64,000 nucleotides of DNA. Source: Gloeocapsa sp. PCC 7428. Lineage in GTDB: Bacteria; Cyanobacteriota; Cyanobacteriia; Cyanobacteriales; Chroococcidiopsidaceae. Within the stretch, counting starts at the first letter, position 1, and each line of letters starts with the position of its first letter. The position numbers and the translations under genes are program-made. The notes under the pieces were generated by a model. It worked only from the letters and a program-made list of their open reading frames with translations, did no database searches and had not been told where the DNA came from. Positions 44,857 to 57,606 of the stretch are shown one piece after another. Location of the stretch: assembly GCF_000317555.1 (NCBI RefSeq), contig NC_019745.1, positions 3,162,001 through 3,226,000 of the forward strand, read 5' to 3'.

Positions 44857-45726
44857 ATGCAAACAACACAACTCGGCAATACTGATGTGACAATCAGCGC
44901 GATTGGTTTGGGGGGAATGCCAATGTCTTTGAGTAGCAGACCTCCAGAGTCGCAAGCAATTGAGGTCATTCATCGCGCTTTGGATTTGGGCGTGACGCTG
45001 ATTGATACGGCAGATTCTTATTGTAAAGATGAGTCGGATAAGCACCACAACGAGCGATTAATTGCGAAAGCTTTACAGCAGTATGAAGGCGACACAAGTA
45101 AGGTGACAGTTGCGACGAAGGGCGGCTTGATGCGTCCTAATGGCAATTGGACACGTAATGGTAATCCAGCACACTTGCGCGAGACAATTCGAGTCAGTTT
45201 TGAGGCGTTGGGTGGCGATAAACCAATTGATGTTTGGCAATATCATGCACCTGATCCTAATTACACTATTGAGGAAGCACTCACACCCGCCAAAGAAGCT
45301 GTAGAATCCGGTTTAATCCGCTTTGTTGGTGTTTCTAACTTTTCAGTAGACCAAATCAAGCAAGCGCGAGATGTTGTCGAGATTGTCTCCGTCCAAAATC
45401 AATACAATCCTTGGCATCGTCAGCCGGAATTTGATGGGGTTTTAGAATACTGTGCAAACGAAGGTTTGACGTTTTTACCTTGGAGTCCTTTAGGTGGAAG
45501 TCGGCGCGTCAGTCGTTTAGAAGATATTCCCGCGATCGCCAATCTCGCTAAAGAAAAAGGTGTTTCAGTCTACGCAATTGTTCTCGCCTGGCTGCGTGCT
45601 AAGTCGCCGTGCGTTGTCCCTATTCCTGGCGCAAGTAAGGTTGCAAGTATTGAAGACTCAACTGCATCGCTCGATGTAACTTTATCAGAACCTGAAATTC
45701 TGCAAGTAGACCAAGCTTCGGCTTAA
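44857..45726 (+). CDS. Aldo/keto reductase family protein
   Basis: 289 aa (beta/alpha)8 NADPH-dependent oxidoreductase. Seen: GLGGMPMSL at the barrel start, LIDTADSY with the catalytic Asp and Tyr, VTVATKGG with the Lys, DVWQYHAPDP with His, and IRFVGVSNFS. The C-terminal SPCVVPIPGASK gives the cofactor site. Substrate unknown. A good AGGAG site lies 9 nt upstream of the ATG. Confidence 0.92.
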   Translation: MQTTQLGNTDVTISAIGLGGMPMSLSSRPPESQAIEVIHRALDLGVTLIDTADSYCKDESDKHHNERLIAKALQQYEGDTSKVTVATKGGLMRPNGNWTRNGNPAHLRETIRVSFEALGGDKPIDVWQYHAPDPNYTIEEALTPAKEAVESGLIRFVGVSNFSVDQIKQARDVVEIVSVQNQYNPWHRQPEFDGVLEYCANEGLTFLPWSPLGGSRRVSRLEDIPAIANLAKEKGVSVYAIVLAWLRAKSPCVVPIPGASKVASIEDSTASLDVTLSEPEILQVDQASA

Positions 45727-45759
45727 AAAACATGGAAAGGGGAATTCCCTTTTCCTCGC

Positions 45760-47463
45760 CTACAGTTCTCCAAAACTATAGATTTTCTGCGTTTCCAACT
45801 CATGACATACGCTAGAAGGTAATTGATCTGCGCTTAACTTTTGTCGATCTAGCTGCACTTGCAAGTTAGCTAAAGGATCGCTACCGGAAGAAACTAAAAA
45901 TTCGAGTTGGCGAATGTAAGGTAAAGTAACTAAATCATCTAGAATCCGCGCGATCGCTTCCACGTAAGGATGGTTGCCATTACGATACCAATCTGGTGCA
46001 GCAAGGTGTGCTTGGTCTAATCCCAAATGAACCGTCAGCGAAGGTTTGCCAAAAAGAGCGATCGCCACAGGTCTTGCTTCTTCTTGTAGCAACAAGTTAT
46101 GCGTTTTGACAATATGACGAACTTTCTCTAATCGCTCATAGCGTTCTGTTACCGAGTTGAGTTCATCGCGCCAGTGAATTGCGACTGTGACAAGATACGT
46201 TTGCAACAACATATGACCTAGCTTTTGCGCTTTAGTTGCTAGGTAGTTTGAGTTGTAGTCTGTCGCTTCAATCAGTAACGGGACGCGATCGACAACTTCC
46301 AAACCATAGCCTTTTAATCCAGCAATCTTGCGTGGATTATTGGTAATTAGGCGAATTTGATGAATACCTAAATCCATCAACATTTGTGCGCCCATCCCGT
46401 AGTTACGCAAATCCGCAGGAAAGCCCAAGCGTTCGTTTGCTTCCACCGTATCCAAGCCTAGATCTTGCAACGAGTAAGCTTTTAACTTGTTAATCAGTCC
46501 AATTCCGCGTCCTTCCTGTCGTAGGTAAACGACAACACCACTCCCCGCGTTTTCGATCATTTTCAACGCCGCTTGCAATTGCATCCGACAATCACAGCGC
46601 AGCGAACCCAAAGCATCGCCCGTTAAGCATTCCGAGTGCATCCGCACCATCACAGGTTGGTCAGCAAAAGTCGCAGGATCGCCTTTGACAATCGCAACGT
46701 GTTCGGAGTTATCGAGAGTGTGGCGATAGCCGTAGATTTGGAAATGTCCAAATTGAGTGGGTAATTGCGTCACCGTTTCACGACGTACCAGGCGATCGTG
46801 CTTCAGGCGGTAACTGATGAGATCCGCAATACTGATAATTTTTAAATCGTGACGCTTGGCATATTCGATCAACTGTGGTAAGCGCGCCATTGAGCCATCA
46901 TTATTTTGAATTTCGCAGATAACTCCTGCTGGATAAAGTCCGGCTAAACGTGCTAAATCTACCGCAGCTTCGGTATGACCCGCGCGTTTTAATACACCAC
47001 CTTCGCGCGCGCGAATGGGGAAAATATGACCAGGACGGCGTAAATCTTCAGGACGTGTTGCAGGATTAATCGCTACTTGAATTGTACGGGCGCGGTCTTC
47101 GGCGGAAATCCCTGTACTCACACCCAAGTGTGGCGCAGCATCAATACTAATCGTAAACGCGGTTTGGTTGGTAAAGGGAGTATTGTGACTTTCTGGGATG
47201 GGGATGGTGCTAACCATTAAGGGCAAATCTAATTCATCTAGGCGATCGCCCATCATCGCTAGACAAATCAACCCCCGCGCTTCCACCGCCATAAAATTAA
47301 TCGTACTTGGCGTGGCAAATTGCGCAGCGCAGATCAAATCACCCTCATTTTCGCGGCTTTCGTCATCCACCACCACGAGACAACGACCAGCTTTGAGGTC
47401 TGCTAACGCGGCTTCGATTGAGTCAAACTGAAACGGATGAGAGGTGGTTTTAGGCTGCTGCAC
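45760..47463 (-). CDS. ribBA: RibBA: DHBP synthase / GTP cyclohydrolase II
   Basis: 567 aa bifunctional enzyme of the two entry reactions of riboflavin synthesis. Residues about 15-215: 3,4-dihydroxy-2-butanone 4-phosphate synthase ([39 protein letters not shown]). Residues about 220-415: GTP cyclohydrolase II with the Zn site [15 protein letters not shown] and [26 protein letters not shown]. An additional ~140-residue C-terminal region (from about 425) matches neither catalytic domain. No FMN riboswitch was recognised upstream. Confidence 0.95.
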   Translation of the reverse strand: MQQPKTTSHPFQFDSIEAALADLKAGRCLVVVDDESRENEGDLICAAQFATPSTINFMAVEARGLICLAMMGDRLDELDLPLMVSTIPIPESHNTPFTNQTAFTISIDAAPHLGVSTGISAEDRARTIQVAINPATRPEDLRRPGHIFPIRAREGGVLKRAGHTEAAVDLARLAGLYPAGVICEIQNNDGSMARLPQLIEYAKRHDLKIISIADLISYRLKHDRLVRRETVTQLPTQFGHFQIYGYRHTLDNSEHVAIVKGDPATFADQPVMVRMHSECLTGDALGSLRCDCRMQLQAALKMIENAGSGVVVYLRQEGRGIGLINKLKAYSLQDLGLDTVEANERLGFPADLRNYGMGAQMLMDLGIHQIRLITNNPRKIAGLKGYGLEVVDRVPLLIEATDYNSNYLATKAQKLGHMLLQTYLVTVAIHWRDELNSVTERYERLEKVRHIVKTHNLLLQEEARPVAIALFGKPSLTVHLGLDQAHLAAPDWYRNGNHPYVEAIARILDDLVTLPYIRQLEFLVSSGSDPLANLQVQLDRQKLSADQLPSSVCHELETQKIYSFGEL

Positions 47464-47858
47464 AGATAAGTAAACCGTAAACTTTTTTAAAGGAAGCTTT
47501 TAAATTGATTGTAGCTCTAGATTGGAGTCAAGCACATTTTATTAGAACATGATTTACAGGCGATTAGCTTGATGATTGGTAATAGGTCATGGGTAATTGG
47601 AAATTGAGTTTGATTTAAGTAGGTAAAAGTAGCCACAAGTTGAAAGCTGCCACAGATAATTGGTCATCGACAGTTTTCTCTAGCTTTTGTTGAGCTAAGT
47701 GTCTCATTACCGATTACCAAACGCTATCAAAATCTAGTTACTAGCCACTTTTCCAAAATTTGCCAAAATTGATGCGCCCAAACTTCTGTTTTAGTACTAC
47801 AATGCAGCGAAAGCTTATCAGTTTTTACCCATTTGTAAGTGTATAGGAATTTTGCATC
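47464..47858. other. 395-bp divergent spacer between ribBA and argC
   Basis: Contains degenerate heptamer-like blocks (GGTAATAGGTCATGGGTAATTGG near 47578-47600 in pieces, ATTACCGATTACCA near 47706-47719), probably decayed repeats. Both promoters lie here. No RNA gene seen. Confidence 0.45.
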
Positions 47859-48917
47859 ATGGGCGATATGGGGCGCGTTTCCGTCGGAATTGTCGGCGCT
47901 TCAGGCTATGGCGGGGTGCAGCTAGTACGACTTTTACAGGATCATCCCAAAGTCGAACTAGCGTACTTGGGCGGCGAGAGTAGTGCGGGCAAAACCTTTG
48001 CCGACCTTTACCCGCATTTAGCGCATCAGGTTGACCTCGCAATTGAGCCAGTAGAAGCCAGCACAATTGCGGCTCGTTGTCAAGTAGTATTTCTATCGCT
48101 GCCAAACGGTCTTGCCTGTCAAATTACACCCACTTTAATAGAAAAAGGGTTAATGGTACTCGATTTGAGTGCCGATTATCGGTTTTTTGATTTAGAAACT
48201 TATAAAAATTGGTATGGAACTGAACGCAGCGATCGCCAAATTGCCGCGAAGGCAGTGTATGGCTTACCCGAACTGTACCGCGATCGCATTGCTGATAGCC
48301 AACTCATCGGCTGTCCTGGATGCTATCCTACCGCGAGTTTACTAGCACTTGCTCCTCTACTCAAGCAAGGGTTAATTGTTCCTGAAACGGCGATTATTGA
48401 CGCAAAATCGGGGACTTCGGGCGGCGGACGTCAAGCAAAAACAGGGTTATTACTTGCTGAAGCCGATAATTCGTTAGCAGCCTACGGTGTCGCGCGCCAC
48501 CGCCATATTCCAGAAATCGAGCAAATTTGCAGTGATTTAGCTGGTCATGAAGTGATGGTACAGTTTACCCCGCATTTGATTCCGATGGTACGCGGCATTT
48601 TGGCAACAGTGTACGCAACGTTACGCGACCCTGGGTTAGTCCGCGACGACTTGATTACAATTTTCAAAGCCTTTTATCGTAATTGTCCTTGGGTCACGAT
48701 CTGCAATAGCGGCGTATATCCACAAACGAAATGGGCGTGTGGCAGCAATTTATGCTACATCGGCATCGAAGTTGACCAACGCACAGGTAGAGCGATCGTC
48801 ATGTCCGCGATTGATAACTTAATCAAAGGTCAAGCAGGTCAAGCAATTCAGTGCTTAAACATTATGATGGGCTGGGAAGAAACGCTAGGATTACCAAGAC
48901 TAGCATTTTATCCTTAA
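47859..48917 (+). CDS. argC: N-acetyl-gamma-glutamyl-phosphate reductase
   Basis: 352 aa. NADPH-dependent third step of arginine synthesis. Rossmann start [18 protein letters not shown], active-site Cys in [15 protein letters not shown] (near residue 151), [11 protein letters not shown] and the C-terminal H-H region ([26 protein letters not shown]). The start could be the ATG at 47859 or 47868. Single gene, no other arg genes adjacent. Confidence 0.95.
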   Translation: MGDMGRVSVGIVGASGYGGVQLVRLLQDHPKVELAYLGGESSAGKTFADLYPHLAHQVDLAIEPVEASTIAARCQVVFLSLPNGLACQITPTLIEKGLMVLDLSADYRFFDLETYKNWYGTERSDRQIAAKAVYGLPELYRDRIADSQLIGCPGCYPTASLLALAPLLKQGLIVPETAIIDAKSGTSGGGRQAKTGLLLAEADNSLAAYGVARHRHIPEIEQICSDLAGHEVMVQFTPHLIPMVRGILATVYATLRDPGLVRDDLITIFKAFYRNCPWVTICNSGVYPQTKWACGSNLCYIGIEVDQRTGRAIVMSAIDNLIKGQAGQAIQCLNIMMGWEETLGLPRLAFYP

Positions 48918-48922
48918 AGAAG

Positions 48923-48950
48923 GGTGAGAGGTGAGGGGTGAGAGGCTAAG
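48923..48950 (+). repeat. GGTGAGR heptamer array
   Basis: GGTGAGA, GGTGAGG, GGTGAGA, GGCTAAG: four heptamers just after the argC stop. A CCCTGCT-type stretch follows at about 48970-49000, before the eno stop, so two different heptamer types sit between convergent genes. Confidence 0.7.
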
Positions 48951-49002
48951 AGAACATCATATGATTTCTCTCCTGCTCCTTGTCTCCCCTGCTCCCCTGC
49001 TC

Positions 49003-50310
<1,308 letters not shown>

Positions 50311-50573
50311 TTAATTATGGGTAATGGGTAATGGCTCCAAGATTTCAATAACCAATTTCAATCACCAATGACCAATTACCAACTTTGTCAATTTATTGAT
50401 GCTACGGTCAAGTTTGATAGTTAGGATAGGGGTTTAGATCACTTTTTCGGGTTGAGCGATCGGACTCTTGTCATAAGTTCTATCCTCCTAGCTTACGCCG
50501 CACTCGTTGCATCACTCCTCTAGACGTGCTTGCTGCGCTCTTTACAATGAAAAAAGGACATCAGGAGTTTGTC

Positions 50574-51008
50574 ATGAGATTACTACACACAATGTTACGC
50601 GTTGGTAACTTGGAAGAATCGTTGAAATTCTACTGTGATATTTTAGGCATGAAACTGCTGCGGAAAAAAGATTATCCTGGCGGCGAGTTTACGTTAGCAT
50701 TTGTCGGGTACGGCGATGAGTCAGATCATACCGTCTTGGAACTGACATATAACTGGGGTACGGATAAATATGACTTAGGTGATGCTTATGGTCATATTGC
50801 CATTGGTGTTGATGATATTTATGGCACTTGCGAGGAAATCAAAGCCCGTGGCGGTAAAGTTGTCCGCGAACCTGGACCGATGAAACACGGCTCGACAGTG
50901 ATTGCTTTTGTAGAAGATCCCAACGGGTATAAAGTCGAACTTATTCAACTGGGTACTCAAGGAACTACAGAACAAAAGGCAGAACAACCACAGTTAGTAT
51001 CTCAGTAG
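50574..51008 (+). CDS. gloA: Lactoylglutathione lyase (glyoxalase I)
   Basis: 144 aa metalloenzyme of the VOC fold that isomerises the methylglyoxal-glutathione adduct. [20 protein letters not shown] with the first His ligand, [12 protein letters not shown] with Glu, [12 protein letters not shown] with the second His, and [14 protein letters not shown] with the second Glu. The ATG at 50574 follows TCAGGAG by 7 nt; homology begins here, not at the upstream ATG 50526. The C-terminal ~15 residues are a Gln-rich tail. Confidence 0.94.
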   Translation: MRLLHTMLRVGNLEESLKFYCDILGMKLLRKKDYPGGEFTLAFVGYGDESDHTVLELTYNWGTDKYDLGDAYGHIAIGVDDIYGTCEEIKARGGKVVREPGPMKHGSTVIAFVEDPNGYKVELIQLGTQGTTEQKAEQPQLVSQ

Positions 51009-51017
51009 TACTTCACG

Positions 51018-52592
51018 ATGCCAAAGTGGTGGACTGCTTGGTACTGGTTAACTGGAATGACAAGTTGGGGAGTGTTGAGCCAAACTGTACCAGTTAGCGC
51101 CAACTCTGTGCCGCTGGTACAGACACAAATCCGATGTGCGGTTGCTAGTTGTCAGGAGATTTCACCTGAAAGGGCAAATCAAAGAGAAGCCTCGATGACA
51201 CGCATCCCTGCTGTGAGTGAGTTAGTTGATGAAATAGCACCAAGCGATTGGGAAGTGCAAGCGATGCTTTCGCTGGCTTCGCGCTATGGTGTTCTAGTTG
51301 GGTTGAGCGATCGCACTTTTCGCGGCGATCGCCCACTTTCGCGTTATGAATTGGCGGCAGCACTTAATCAAGTTCTCAATCAAGTCAATACACTCATCGC
51401 CAGCAAAGCGATGCAAGTAAGTAAAGAAGATTTGATAACCCTACAACGGTTGCAAAGAGAATACAATTCGGTATTACAAGAAACGCACACTCGGCTTGAA
51501 ACGATCCAGAGTCGCACAAACCTCTTAGAGTCTAGCCAGTTTTCTACCACGACAAAGCTTAATGGTGAAGTCATTCTGGGTTTTACCGATGGTACGGATG
51601 CAAACGCTACGGTAGTTTCTCGACAGCGACTGAATTTATTAACAAGTTTTGCAAGTCGCGATATGCTGCTGACACAACTCGAAGCGGGTAATCGCGGACA
51701 AGATGCGATCGCTGTCGCGCACAACCGCGAACAAAATCTTTTGGGAACAAGTGGTTTACTCGCAGATGGTGGTGGCTTAGAGTACGTGGAGATTAATGAT
51801 AATCTGCGGTTGCGGCGACTTTATTACACGTTTCGTCCGAGTACCGACTTAGCAGTTACACTAGGAGCAAAAATGTCTCCGAGTGATTTTATTGACCGCA
51901 ATCGCTCCGCAAATAATCCTGCTGTTGATTTTAGCTCTAGCTTTTTGATTAATAATCCGTTGATTATCCAAAATCAGATTGACCGCGAAGGTGGCGCAGG
52001 TGCAGCGATGGCGTGGAATATCAACGGTGGTGCGTTTACAGTGCGATCGCTTTACATCGCGGCGGATAGTCATCAACCTAATTCAACAACCCTTACTCAA
52101 GGAGGATTGTTTAGCGATCGCTATCAAGGCAGTGTGGAAGTGGAATATTCTTCTAGCGCTAACTTAGCCGTACGACTGCAATATACTGACGCTGTGATTA
52201 ACAACACCGATATTCAAGCTGCGGGGATCAACGCTGAATATGCTTTCAATCGCAATGCTGCGGTTTATGGACGCTTCGGCTTTGGCAGCTATCAAGGCTT
52301 CAACACTGCCATAGAACAAGAACTTGACCTGAACCCTAGCGCGTGGGCAGTTGGTTTAACCGTACGCAATTTAGCGATTCCTGGAACAATTGCGGGAATT
52401 GCGTTTGGTCAACCTTTTATCGAAAGCGATCTAGGTAATGCTACTCAAACAAACGTCGAAGCGTTCTACAATTTGACTCTAAGCGAAAATATTAGTGTTA
52501 CTCCTGCCCTGCAACTCGTGAAATACGCAAATAACGACCGTTCCAGCGGCACCATTTGGCAAGGTACTCTGCGCACAGTATTTTCTTTTTAA
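51018..52592 (+). CDS. SLH-domain outer-membrane porin (iron uptake porin type)
   Basis: 524 aa. Signal peptide (cleavage near VSANS), an SLH domain about residues 75-135 (DWEVQAMLSLASRYGVLVGLSDRTFRGDRPLSRYELAAALNQ in pieces), a coiled coil about 140-180 that spans the periplasm, then an OprB-type beta barrel of about 330 residues ending in a terminal Phe (LRTVFSF). Cyanobacterial SLH-OprB porins carry inorganic ions and link the outer membrane to peptidoglycan. The ATG follows the gloA stop by 9 bp, so the genes may be co-transcribed. Confidence 0.92.
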   Translation: MPKWWTAWYWLTGMTSWGVLSQTVPVSANSVPLVQTQIRCAVASCQEISPERANQREASMTRIPAVSELVDEIAPSDWEVQAMLSLASRYGVLVGLSDRTFRGDRPLSRYELAAALNQVLNQVNTLIASKAMQVSKEDLITLQRLQREYNSVLQETHTRLETIQSRTNLLESSQFSTTTKLNGEVILGFTDGTDANATVVSRQRLNLLTSFASRDMLLTQLEAGNRGQDAIAVAHNREQNLLGTSGLLADGGGLEYVEINDNLRLRRLYYTFRPSTDLAVTLGAKMSPSDFIDRNRSANNPAVDFSSSFLINNPLIIQNQIDREGGAGAAMAWNINGGAFTVRSLYIAADSHQPNSTTLTQGGLFSDRYQGSVEVEYSSSANLAVRLQYTDAVINNTDIQAAGINAEYAFNRNAAVYGRFGFGSYQGFNTAIEQELDLNPSAWAVGLTVRNLAIPGTIAGIAFGQPFIESDLGNATQTNVEAFYNLTLSENISVTPALQLVKYANNDRSSGTIWQGTLRTVFSF

Positions 52593-52631
52593 TTAAATCC
52601 AATTTCCACGCCCAAATCGTAAATCGTCAAA

Positions 52632-55292
52632 ATGCAGCCTACCGATCCTAGTAAGTTCACTGATAAAGCTTGGGAAGCCATCGTTCAATCGCAAGATGTC
52701 ACACGTCGCTTCCAACAACAACAGATGGAAGTCGAACATCTGATGATCGCCCTATTGGAAGACCAAAAAGGGATAGCACACAGGTTTCTCAATCGATCCG
52801 GTGTCGAAGCTTCACAAGTTCTTCAACAACTCGAAGCTTTTACAAAACGCCAACCTAAGTTTTTGGGAAAAGCTGACCAACTGTATCTCGGTCGCGCCCT
52901 CGATGTCATGCTCGACCGCGCTGAGGCGGCTAGAGTGACAATGGAAGACAGCCTGATTTCGGTTGAACATTTTCTGCTAGCCTTTGCCGATGATGAGCGA
53001 ATCGGTCGCCGTTTGTTTCGAGGTTTGAACTTAGATAAAGCAAAATTAGAAGCGGCAATCAAAGCAGTCCGAGGCAGTCAAAAAGTTACCGATCCCACTC
53101 CTGAAGCCCGTTATGAAGCTTTAACCAAATATGGGCGCGACCTCACCGAACAGGCAAAAGCTGGTAAACTTGACCCAGTGATTGGACGCGATGACGAAAT
53201 TCGGCGGGTGATTCAGGTATTATCGCGTCGTAGTAAGAATAACCCTGTGTTAATTGGCGAACCTGGTGTCGGTAAAACCGCGATCGCCGAAGGTTTAGCG
53301 CAACGGATTATTAACGGCGATGTTCCCGAATCGTTGAAAGACCGTCAATTAATTGCCTTAGATATAGGTAGCTTGATTGCAGGTGCTAAATATCGTGGTG
53401 AATTTGAAGACCGCTTGCGTTCCGTATTGCGCGAAGTTACCGACTCCAACGGTCAAATTGTCTTATTTATCGACGAATTGCATACCGTTGTTGGTACGGG
53501 TGGAACGACGCAAGGCGCGATGGATGCAGGAAATTTACTTAAACCCATGCTCGCACGCGGCGAACTGCGTTGTATTGGCGCAACAACTTTAGACGAGTAC
53601 CGTAAATATATTGAAAAAGATGCGGCTTTAGAACGCCGTTTTCAACAAGTTTTTGTCGATCAACCCTCAGTAGAAACAACGATCTCAATTTTGCGGGGAC
53701 TCAAGCAACGCTACGAGGTGCATCACAGCGTTAAAATCACCGATTCAGCCCTCGTTGCAGCGGCGACACTTTCCAATCGTTATATCAGCGATCGCTTCTT
53801 ACCCGATAAAGCCATCGATTTAGTCGATGAAGCAGCGGCGCAATTGAAAATGGAAATCACCTCAAAGCCATCAGAAGTTGAAGCAATCGATCGACGGTTG
53901 ATGCAGCTAGAAATGGAAAAGTTGTCAGTTGCAGGTGAAGACCAACGCGCGGCGAAGAATCGCGAACGTTTAGAACGCATTGAGCAAGAAATTACTGCAC
54001 TCAAAACAAAACAGCAAGAACTCAACGCGCAATGGCAAGGTGAAAAACAACTCCTTGATGCGATTAGTGCTTTAAAGAAAGAAGAAAATGCACTACAAGT
54101 CCAAATCGAACAAGCTGAACGCGCGTACGATTTGAATAAAGCGGCGCAGCTAAAGTATGGAAAACTCGAAGGAGTCCGCCGCGATCGCGAAGCCAAAGAA
54201 ACGATGCTGATCGATTTGCAAGCACGTGGTTCAACACTGCTGCGCGAAGAAGTCACCGAAGCCGATATTGCAGAAATTGTGGCCAAATGGACGGGAATTC
54301 CCGTTAACCGCCTCTTAGCATCCGAACGGCAAAAACTTTTGCAACTCGAAAGTCATTTACACGAACGCGTCATCGGGCAATCCGAAGCCGTATCAGCGGT
54401 ATCAGCCGCAATTCGGCGCGCGCGCGCCGGAATGAAAGACCCTGGTCGTCCGATTGGTTCGTTCTTGTTTATGGGACCTACAGGGGTAGGAAAAACCGAG
54501 TTAGCTCGTGCTTTAGCCGAGTTTCTCTTTGATTCGGACGATGCTTTAGTACGCTTGGATATGTCTGAGTACATGGAAAAGCATTCGGTTTCGCGCTTAG
54601 TCGGCGCGCCTCCAGGGTATGTTGGATACGAAGAGGGGGGACAACTTTCCGAAGCAATTCGTCGCCGTCCTTATTCGGTTGTGCTATTTGATGAAGTCGA
54701 AAAAGCTCACCCAGACGTTTTCAATATCTTGTTGCAAGTCCTTGATGATGGGCGGATTACCGATTCGCAAGGACGATTAGTCGATTTTCGCAACACCGTG
54801 ATTGTGATGACGAGTAATATCGGTAGCGAACATATTCTAGATGTGTCCGGTGACGATAGCAAGTACGGAATTATGCACAAACGCGTCATGGATGCGTTGC
54901 GATCGCACTTTCGTCCGGAGTTTCTTAATCGCGTTGATGACATTATTCTGTTCCATACGCTCAACCGCAGCGAACTCGGACAAATTATTCGCATTCAACT
55001 CAAGCGCGTCCAAAGACTTTTAGCCGAACAAAAACTTGGGTTAGAGTTAACTCCAGCGGCTGAAGCGCATTTAGTTGACGTTGGTTACGATCCAGTGTAT
55101 GGTGCGCGTCCTTTAAAACGTGCCATCCAGCGTGAACTGGAAAATCCACTTGCGACTAAATTGTTAGAAAATGCGTTTGATGAAGGAGAAACAATTCTAG
55201 TTGACTATCACGATGGTAGTCTAACTTTTAATTCGCAAGGAAAAGCTCAGAGCGATCGCTCAGTACTTACCGAAGCAACTCGCACAAATTAA
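52632..55292 (+). CDS. clpB: ATP-dependent chaperone ClpB
   Basis: 886 aa AAA+ disaggregase that works with DnaK. Clp_N repeats at residues 1-145, AAA1 with Walker [14 protein letters not shown] near residue 207 and Walker [12 protein letters not shown], middle coiled coil about 410-525 (ClpB-type, distinguishing it from ClpC), AAA2 with Walker [14 protein letters not shown] near residue 614 and Walker [12 protein letters not shown], and the C-terminal D2-small domain. Full length. A rho-independent terminator follows at 55314-55349. Confidence 0.97.
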   Translation: MQPTDPSKFTDKAWEAIVQSQDVTRRFQQQQMEVEHLMIALLEDQKGIAHRFLNRSGVEASQVLQQLEAFTKRQPKFLGKADQLYLGRALDVMLDRAEAARVTMEDSLISVEHFLLAFADDERIGRRLFRGLNLDKAKLEAAIKAVRGSQKVTDPTPEARYEALTKYGRDLTEQAKAGKLDPVIGRDDEIRRVIQVLSRRSKNNPVLIGEPGVGKTAIAEGLAQRIINGDVPESLKDRQLIALDIGSLIAGAKYRGEFEDRLRSVLREVTDSNGQIVLFIDELHTVVGTGGTTQGAMDAGNLLKPMLARGELRCIGATTLDEYRKYIEKDAALERRFQQVFVDQPSVETTISILRGLKQRYEVHHSVKITDSALVAAATLSNRYISDRFLPDKAIDLVDEAAAQLKMEITSKPSEVEAIDRRLMQLEMEKLSVAGEDQRAAKNRERLERIEQEITALKTKQQELNAQWQGEKQLLDAISALKKEENALQVQIEQAERAYDLNKAAQLKYGKLEGVRRDREAKETMLIDLQARGSTLLREEVTEADIAEIVAKWTGIPVNRLLASERQKLLQLESHLHERVIGQSEAVSAVSAAIRRARAGMKDPGRPIGSFLFMGPTGVGKTELARALAEFLFDSDDALVRLDMSEYMEKHSVSRLVGAPPGYVGYEEGGQLSEAIRRRPYSVVLFDEVEKAHPDVFNILLQVLDDGRITDSQGRLVDFRNTVIVMTSNIGSEHILDVSGDDSKYGIMHKRVMDALRSHFRPEFLNRVDDIILFHTLNRSELGQIIRIQLKRVQRLLAEQKLGLELTPAAEAHLVDVGYDPVYGARPLKRAIQRELENPLATKLLENAFDEGETILVDYHDGSLTFNSQGKAQSDRSVLTEATRTN

Positions 55293-55313
55293 TTCAATTC
55301 AACTCGAATACTT

Positions 55314-55349
55314 AATAGGCTTTGGGGAAAACCACGAGCCTATTTTTTT
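55314..55349 (+). terminator. Rho-independent terminator after clpB
   Basis: AATAGGCT (55314-55321) and AGCCTATT (55337-55344) with inner TGG/CCA pairing, followed by seven T. Located 21 nt past the clpB stop. Confidence 0.85.
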
Positions 55350-55551
55350 GGCATATTTAAGCAATACAACGCTGATTTTTTGAGATATTGCTAGTCTTAA
55401 CACTTTACATTTTCACAAAATATTTAGATAAAACACTCATTATTCACGCATTCTTTACGGTTTCATCCATAACCTCCGCATTAGTATAGGTACGTAGAAA
55501 GTTAACTTTACGAATTACGCCTAGCTGTCATAAAAAACTATAGGAAAACCT

Positions 55552-56325
55552 ATGAAAGCGGTAATACTAGCAGGGGGATTGGGGACAAGGATCAGTGAAG
55601 AGACAACAATCAAACCAAAGCCAATGGTGGAGATTGGGGGAAAGCCAATCCTGTGGCACATCATGAAAATCTATGCAGCGCACGGGATAAACGATTTCAT
55701 CATTTGCTGCGGATACAAAGGATATGTCATTAAAGAATATTTCGCGAATTACTTTCTGCACATGTCCGACGTGACATTTGATATGCGATTCAATCAAATG
55801 AACGTCCACTGCGGGTATGCCGAACCGTGGCGCGTGACATTAGTCGATACGGGCGAAGCGACGATGACGGGCGGTAGACTCAAGCGCGTCAAAGAACACG
55901 TGGGTAATAGTACATTCTGCTTCACCTACGGCGACGGCGTCAGCAACGTCAACATCACGCGCTTAATCGAATTTCACCGTCAACAAAAAACGCAAGCAAC
56001 ACTCACCGCCGTGCAACCGCCAGGCAGATTTGGCGCGATTTGTCTAGCCGAAGAACAAACAAAAATTACATCATTCAAAGAAAAACCAGGTGGTGACGGC
56101 GCGTGGATCAACGGCGGTTACTTTGTCCTCGAACCGGAAGTGATCGACTACATCGCCGATGACACTACAGTGTGGGAACAACAACCACTCGAAAAACTCG
56201 CGCATCTCGAACAGCTATCCGCGTACAAACACGACGGGTTCTGGCAACCAATGGATACACTGCGCGACAAGAACTATCTCGAAGACTTGTGGAAAAAAGG
56301 TACTGCACCTTGGAAAGTGTGGTAG
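55552..56325 (+). CDS. rfbF: Glucose-1-phosphate cytidylyltransferase
   Basis: 257 aa. Makes CDP-glucose from CTP and glucose-1-phosphate. Nucleotidyltransferase signature [28 protein letters not shown] at the N-terminus, plus [40 protein letters not shown] and [17 protein letters not shown]. First gene of the 55552-60490 operon (52 bp to the next gene). CDP-glucose normally feeds RfbG (4,6-dehydratase), which is absent here. Confidence 0.95.
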   Translation: MKAVILAGGLGTRISEETTIKPKPMVEIGGKPILWHIMKIYAAHGINDFIICCGYKGYVIKEYFANYFLHMSDVTFDMRFNQMNVHCGYAEPWRVTLVDTGEATMTGGRLKRVKEHVGNSTFCFTYGDGVSNVNITRLIEFHRQQKTQATLTAVQPPGRFGAICLAEEQTKITSFKEKPGGDGAWINGGYFVLEPEVIDYIADDTTVWEQQPLEKLAHLEQLSAYKHDGFWQPMDTLRDKNYLEDLWKKGTAPWKVW

Positions 56326-56377
56326 TCCGCAGCCGCGTTCACGAATTCAAACCATTCAACACAATACACTAAGCTTC

Positions 56378-57595
56378 ATGTACGACTTTGCAATCATTGG
56401 TGGTGGAATCGTTGGATTAGCAACAGCAAAAGCGATTGGCAAGCGTTATCCAAAGGCTCAAATTGTTGTCATCGAGAAAGAAGCCACGATCGCCAGCCAC
56501 CAAACCGGAAACAATAGTGGCGTGATTCACTCAGGAATCTATTACAAACCAGGCAGTTTCAAAGCAAAATTCTGCCGCGACGGCAGCCGTTCGATGGTAG
56601 AATTCTGCCGCGAACATGGCATTGCACACGAAGTCTGCGGCAAAGTGATTGTTGCCACGCAAGCTGAAGAACTCCCCCGACTTGAAAATTTGTATCAACG
56701 CGGAATTGAAAACGGTCTCAAGCTTGAAAAACTCACTTCAGAACAAGCGCGTGAGATTGAACCGCACGTGCAATGCATCGCAGGCATCCGCGTGTTTACA
56801 ACAGGGATTGTCAACTATCGGCAAGTTGCGCAGAAATACGTCGAACTTGTCAGCGCGCAAGGCGGCGAACTGCGACTCGGCACAAAAGTCACCAAGATCG
56901 AGACGCGCAGTGACGTTACCATACTGACAACGAACAAAGGTACGATTTCAACACGCTTTGTGATTAATTGTGCGGGACTATTTAGCGATCGCATCGCCCG
57001 TCTAGGAAAAACCGATCCGCAAGCGAAAATTGTGCCATTTCGCGGCGAATACTACGAACTCACCCCCGAAAAACGGTATTTGGTCAAACACTTGATTTAT
57101 CCGGTGCCGAATCCCAACTTCCCATTTTTGGGCGTACATTTCACGCGGATGATTGATGGTAGCGTCCATGCTGGACCGAATGCTGTCTTAAGTCTCAAGC
57201 GTGAAGGATATCACAAAACGGATATCAATGTGCGCGATTTGAGTGAGGTTCTAACATATCCTGGATTTTGGAAGTTGGCAGCAAAACACGCGGATGAAGG
57301 CATCAAAGAGATGATTCGTTCGGTGTCGAAAGCGGCGTTTGTGCAAAGTTTGCAGCAGTTGATACCGGAGGTAACAGCGAATGATGTTGTACCAACACAC
57401 GCAGGGGTACGCGCGCAAGCACTGCAAGCAGACGGCAAGTTAGTTGATGACTTTTTGATTGTGCCTGGCGATCGCGCACTGCACGTATGTAATGCACCGT
57501 CTCCGGCGGCGACGTCTTCGTTGGAAATTGGCAAGGCGATCGCCAATGCGATTCCCCAACAATCACATCTCGAATCGACATTAGTTCAAGTTTAG
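56378..57595 (+). CDS. lhgO: FAD-dependent L-2-hydroxyglutarate oxidase-like protein (LhgO)
   Basis: 405 aa. FAD-binding start MYDFAIIGGGIVGLATAKAI, then NNSGVIHSGIYYKPGSFKA and CGKVIVATQAEE, substrate region FRGEYYELTPEKRYLVKHLIYPVP and VGPNAV-like HAGPNAVLSLKREGY, and the C-terminal GVRAQAL...DFLIVPGDRALHVCNAPSPAATSSLEIG. LhgO normally oxidises L-2-hydroxyglutarate to 2-oxoglutarate; in a sugar-nucleotide operon its substrate may differ. The long open frame from 56159 overlaps rfbF, so the ATG at 56378 is chosen. Confidence 0.9.
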   Translation: MYDFAIIGGGIVGLATAKAIGKRYPKAQIVVIEKEATIASHQTGNNSGVIHSGIYYKPGSFKAKFCRDGSRSMVEFCREHGIAHEVCGKVIVATQAEELPRLENLYQRGIENGLKLEKLTSEQAREIEPHVQCIAGIRVFTTGIVNYRQVAQKYVELVSAQGGELRLGTKVTKIETRSDVTILTTNKGTISTRFVINCAGLFSDRIARLGKTDPQAKIVPFRGEYYELTPEKRYLVKHLIYPVPNPNFPFLGVHFTRMIDGSVHAGPNAVLSLKREGYHKTDINVRDLSEVLTYPGFWKLAAKHADEGIKEMIRSVSKAAFVQSLQQLIPEVTANDVVPTHAGVRAQALQADGKLVDDFLIVPGDRALHVCNAPSPAATSSLEIGKAIANAIPQQSHLESTLVQV

Positions 57596-57606
57596 GATTT
57601 CTGATA

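Noticed and set aside
47464-47858. FMN riboswitch upstream of ribBA
   Set aside because: No conserved RFN-box segments recognised; only decayed heptamer-like repeats.
56159-56377. N-terminal extension of the LhgO-like protein
   Set aside because: Overlaps the end of rfbF in another frame; the FAD-binding start at 56378 is the family start.
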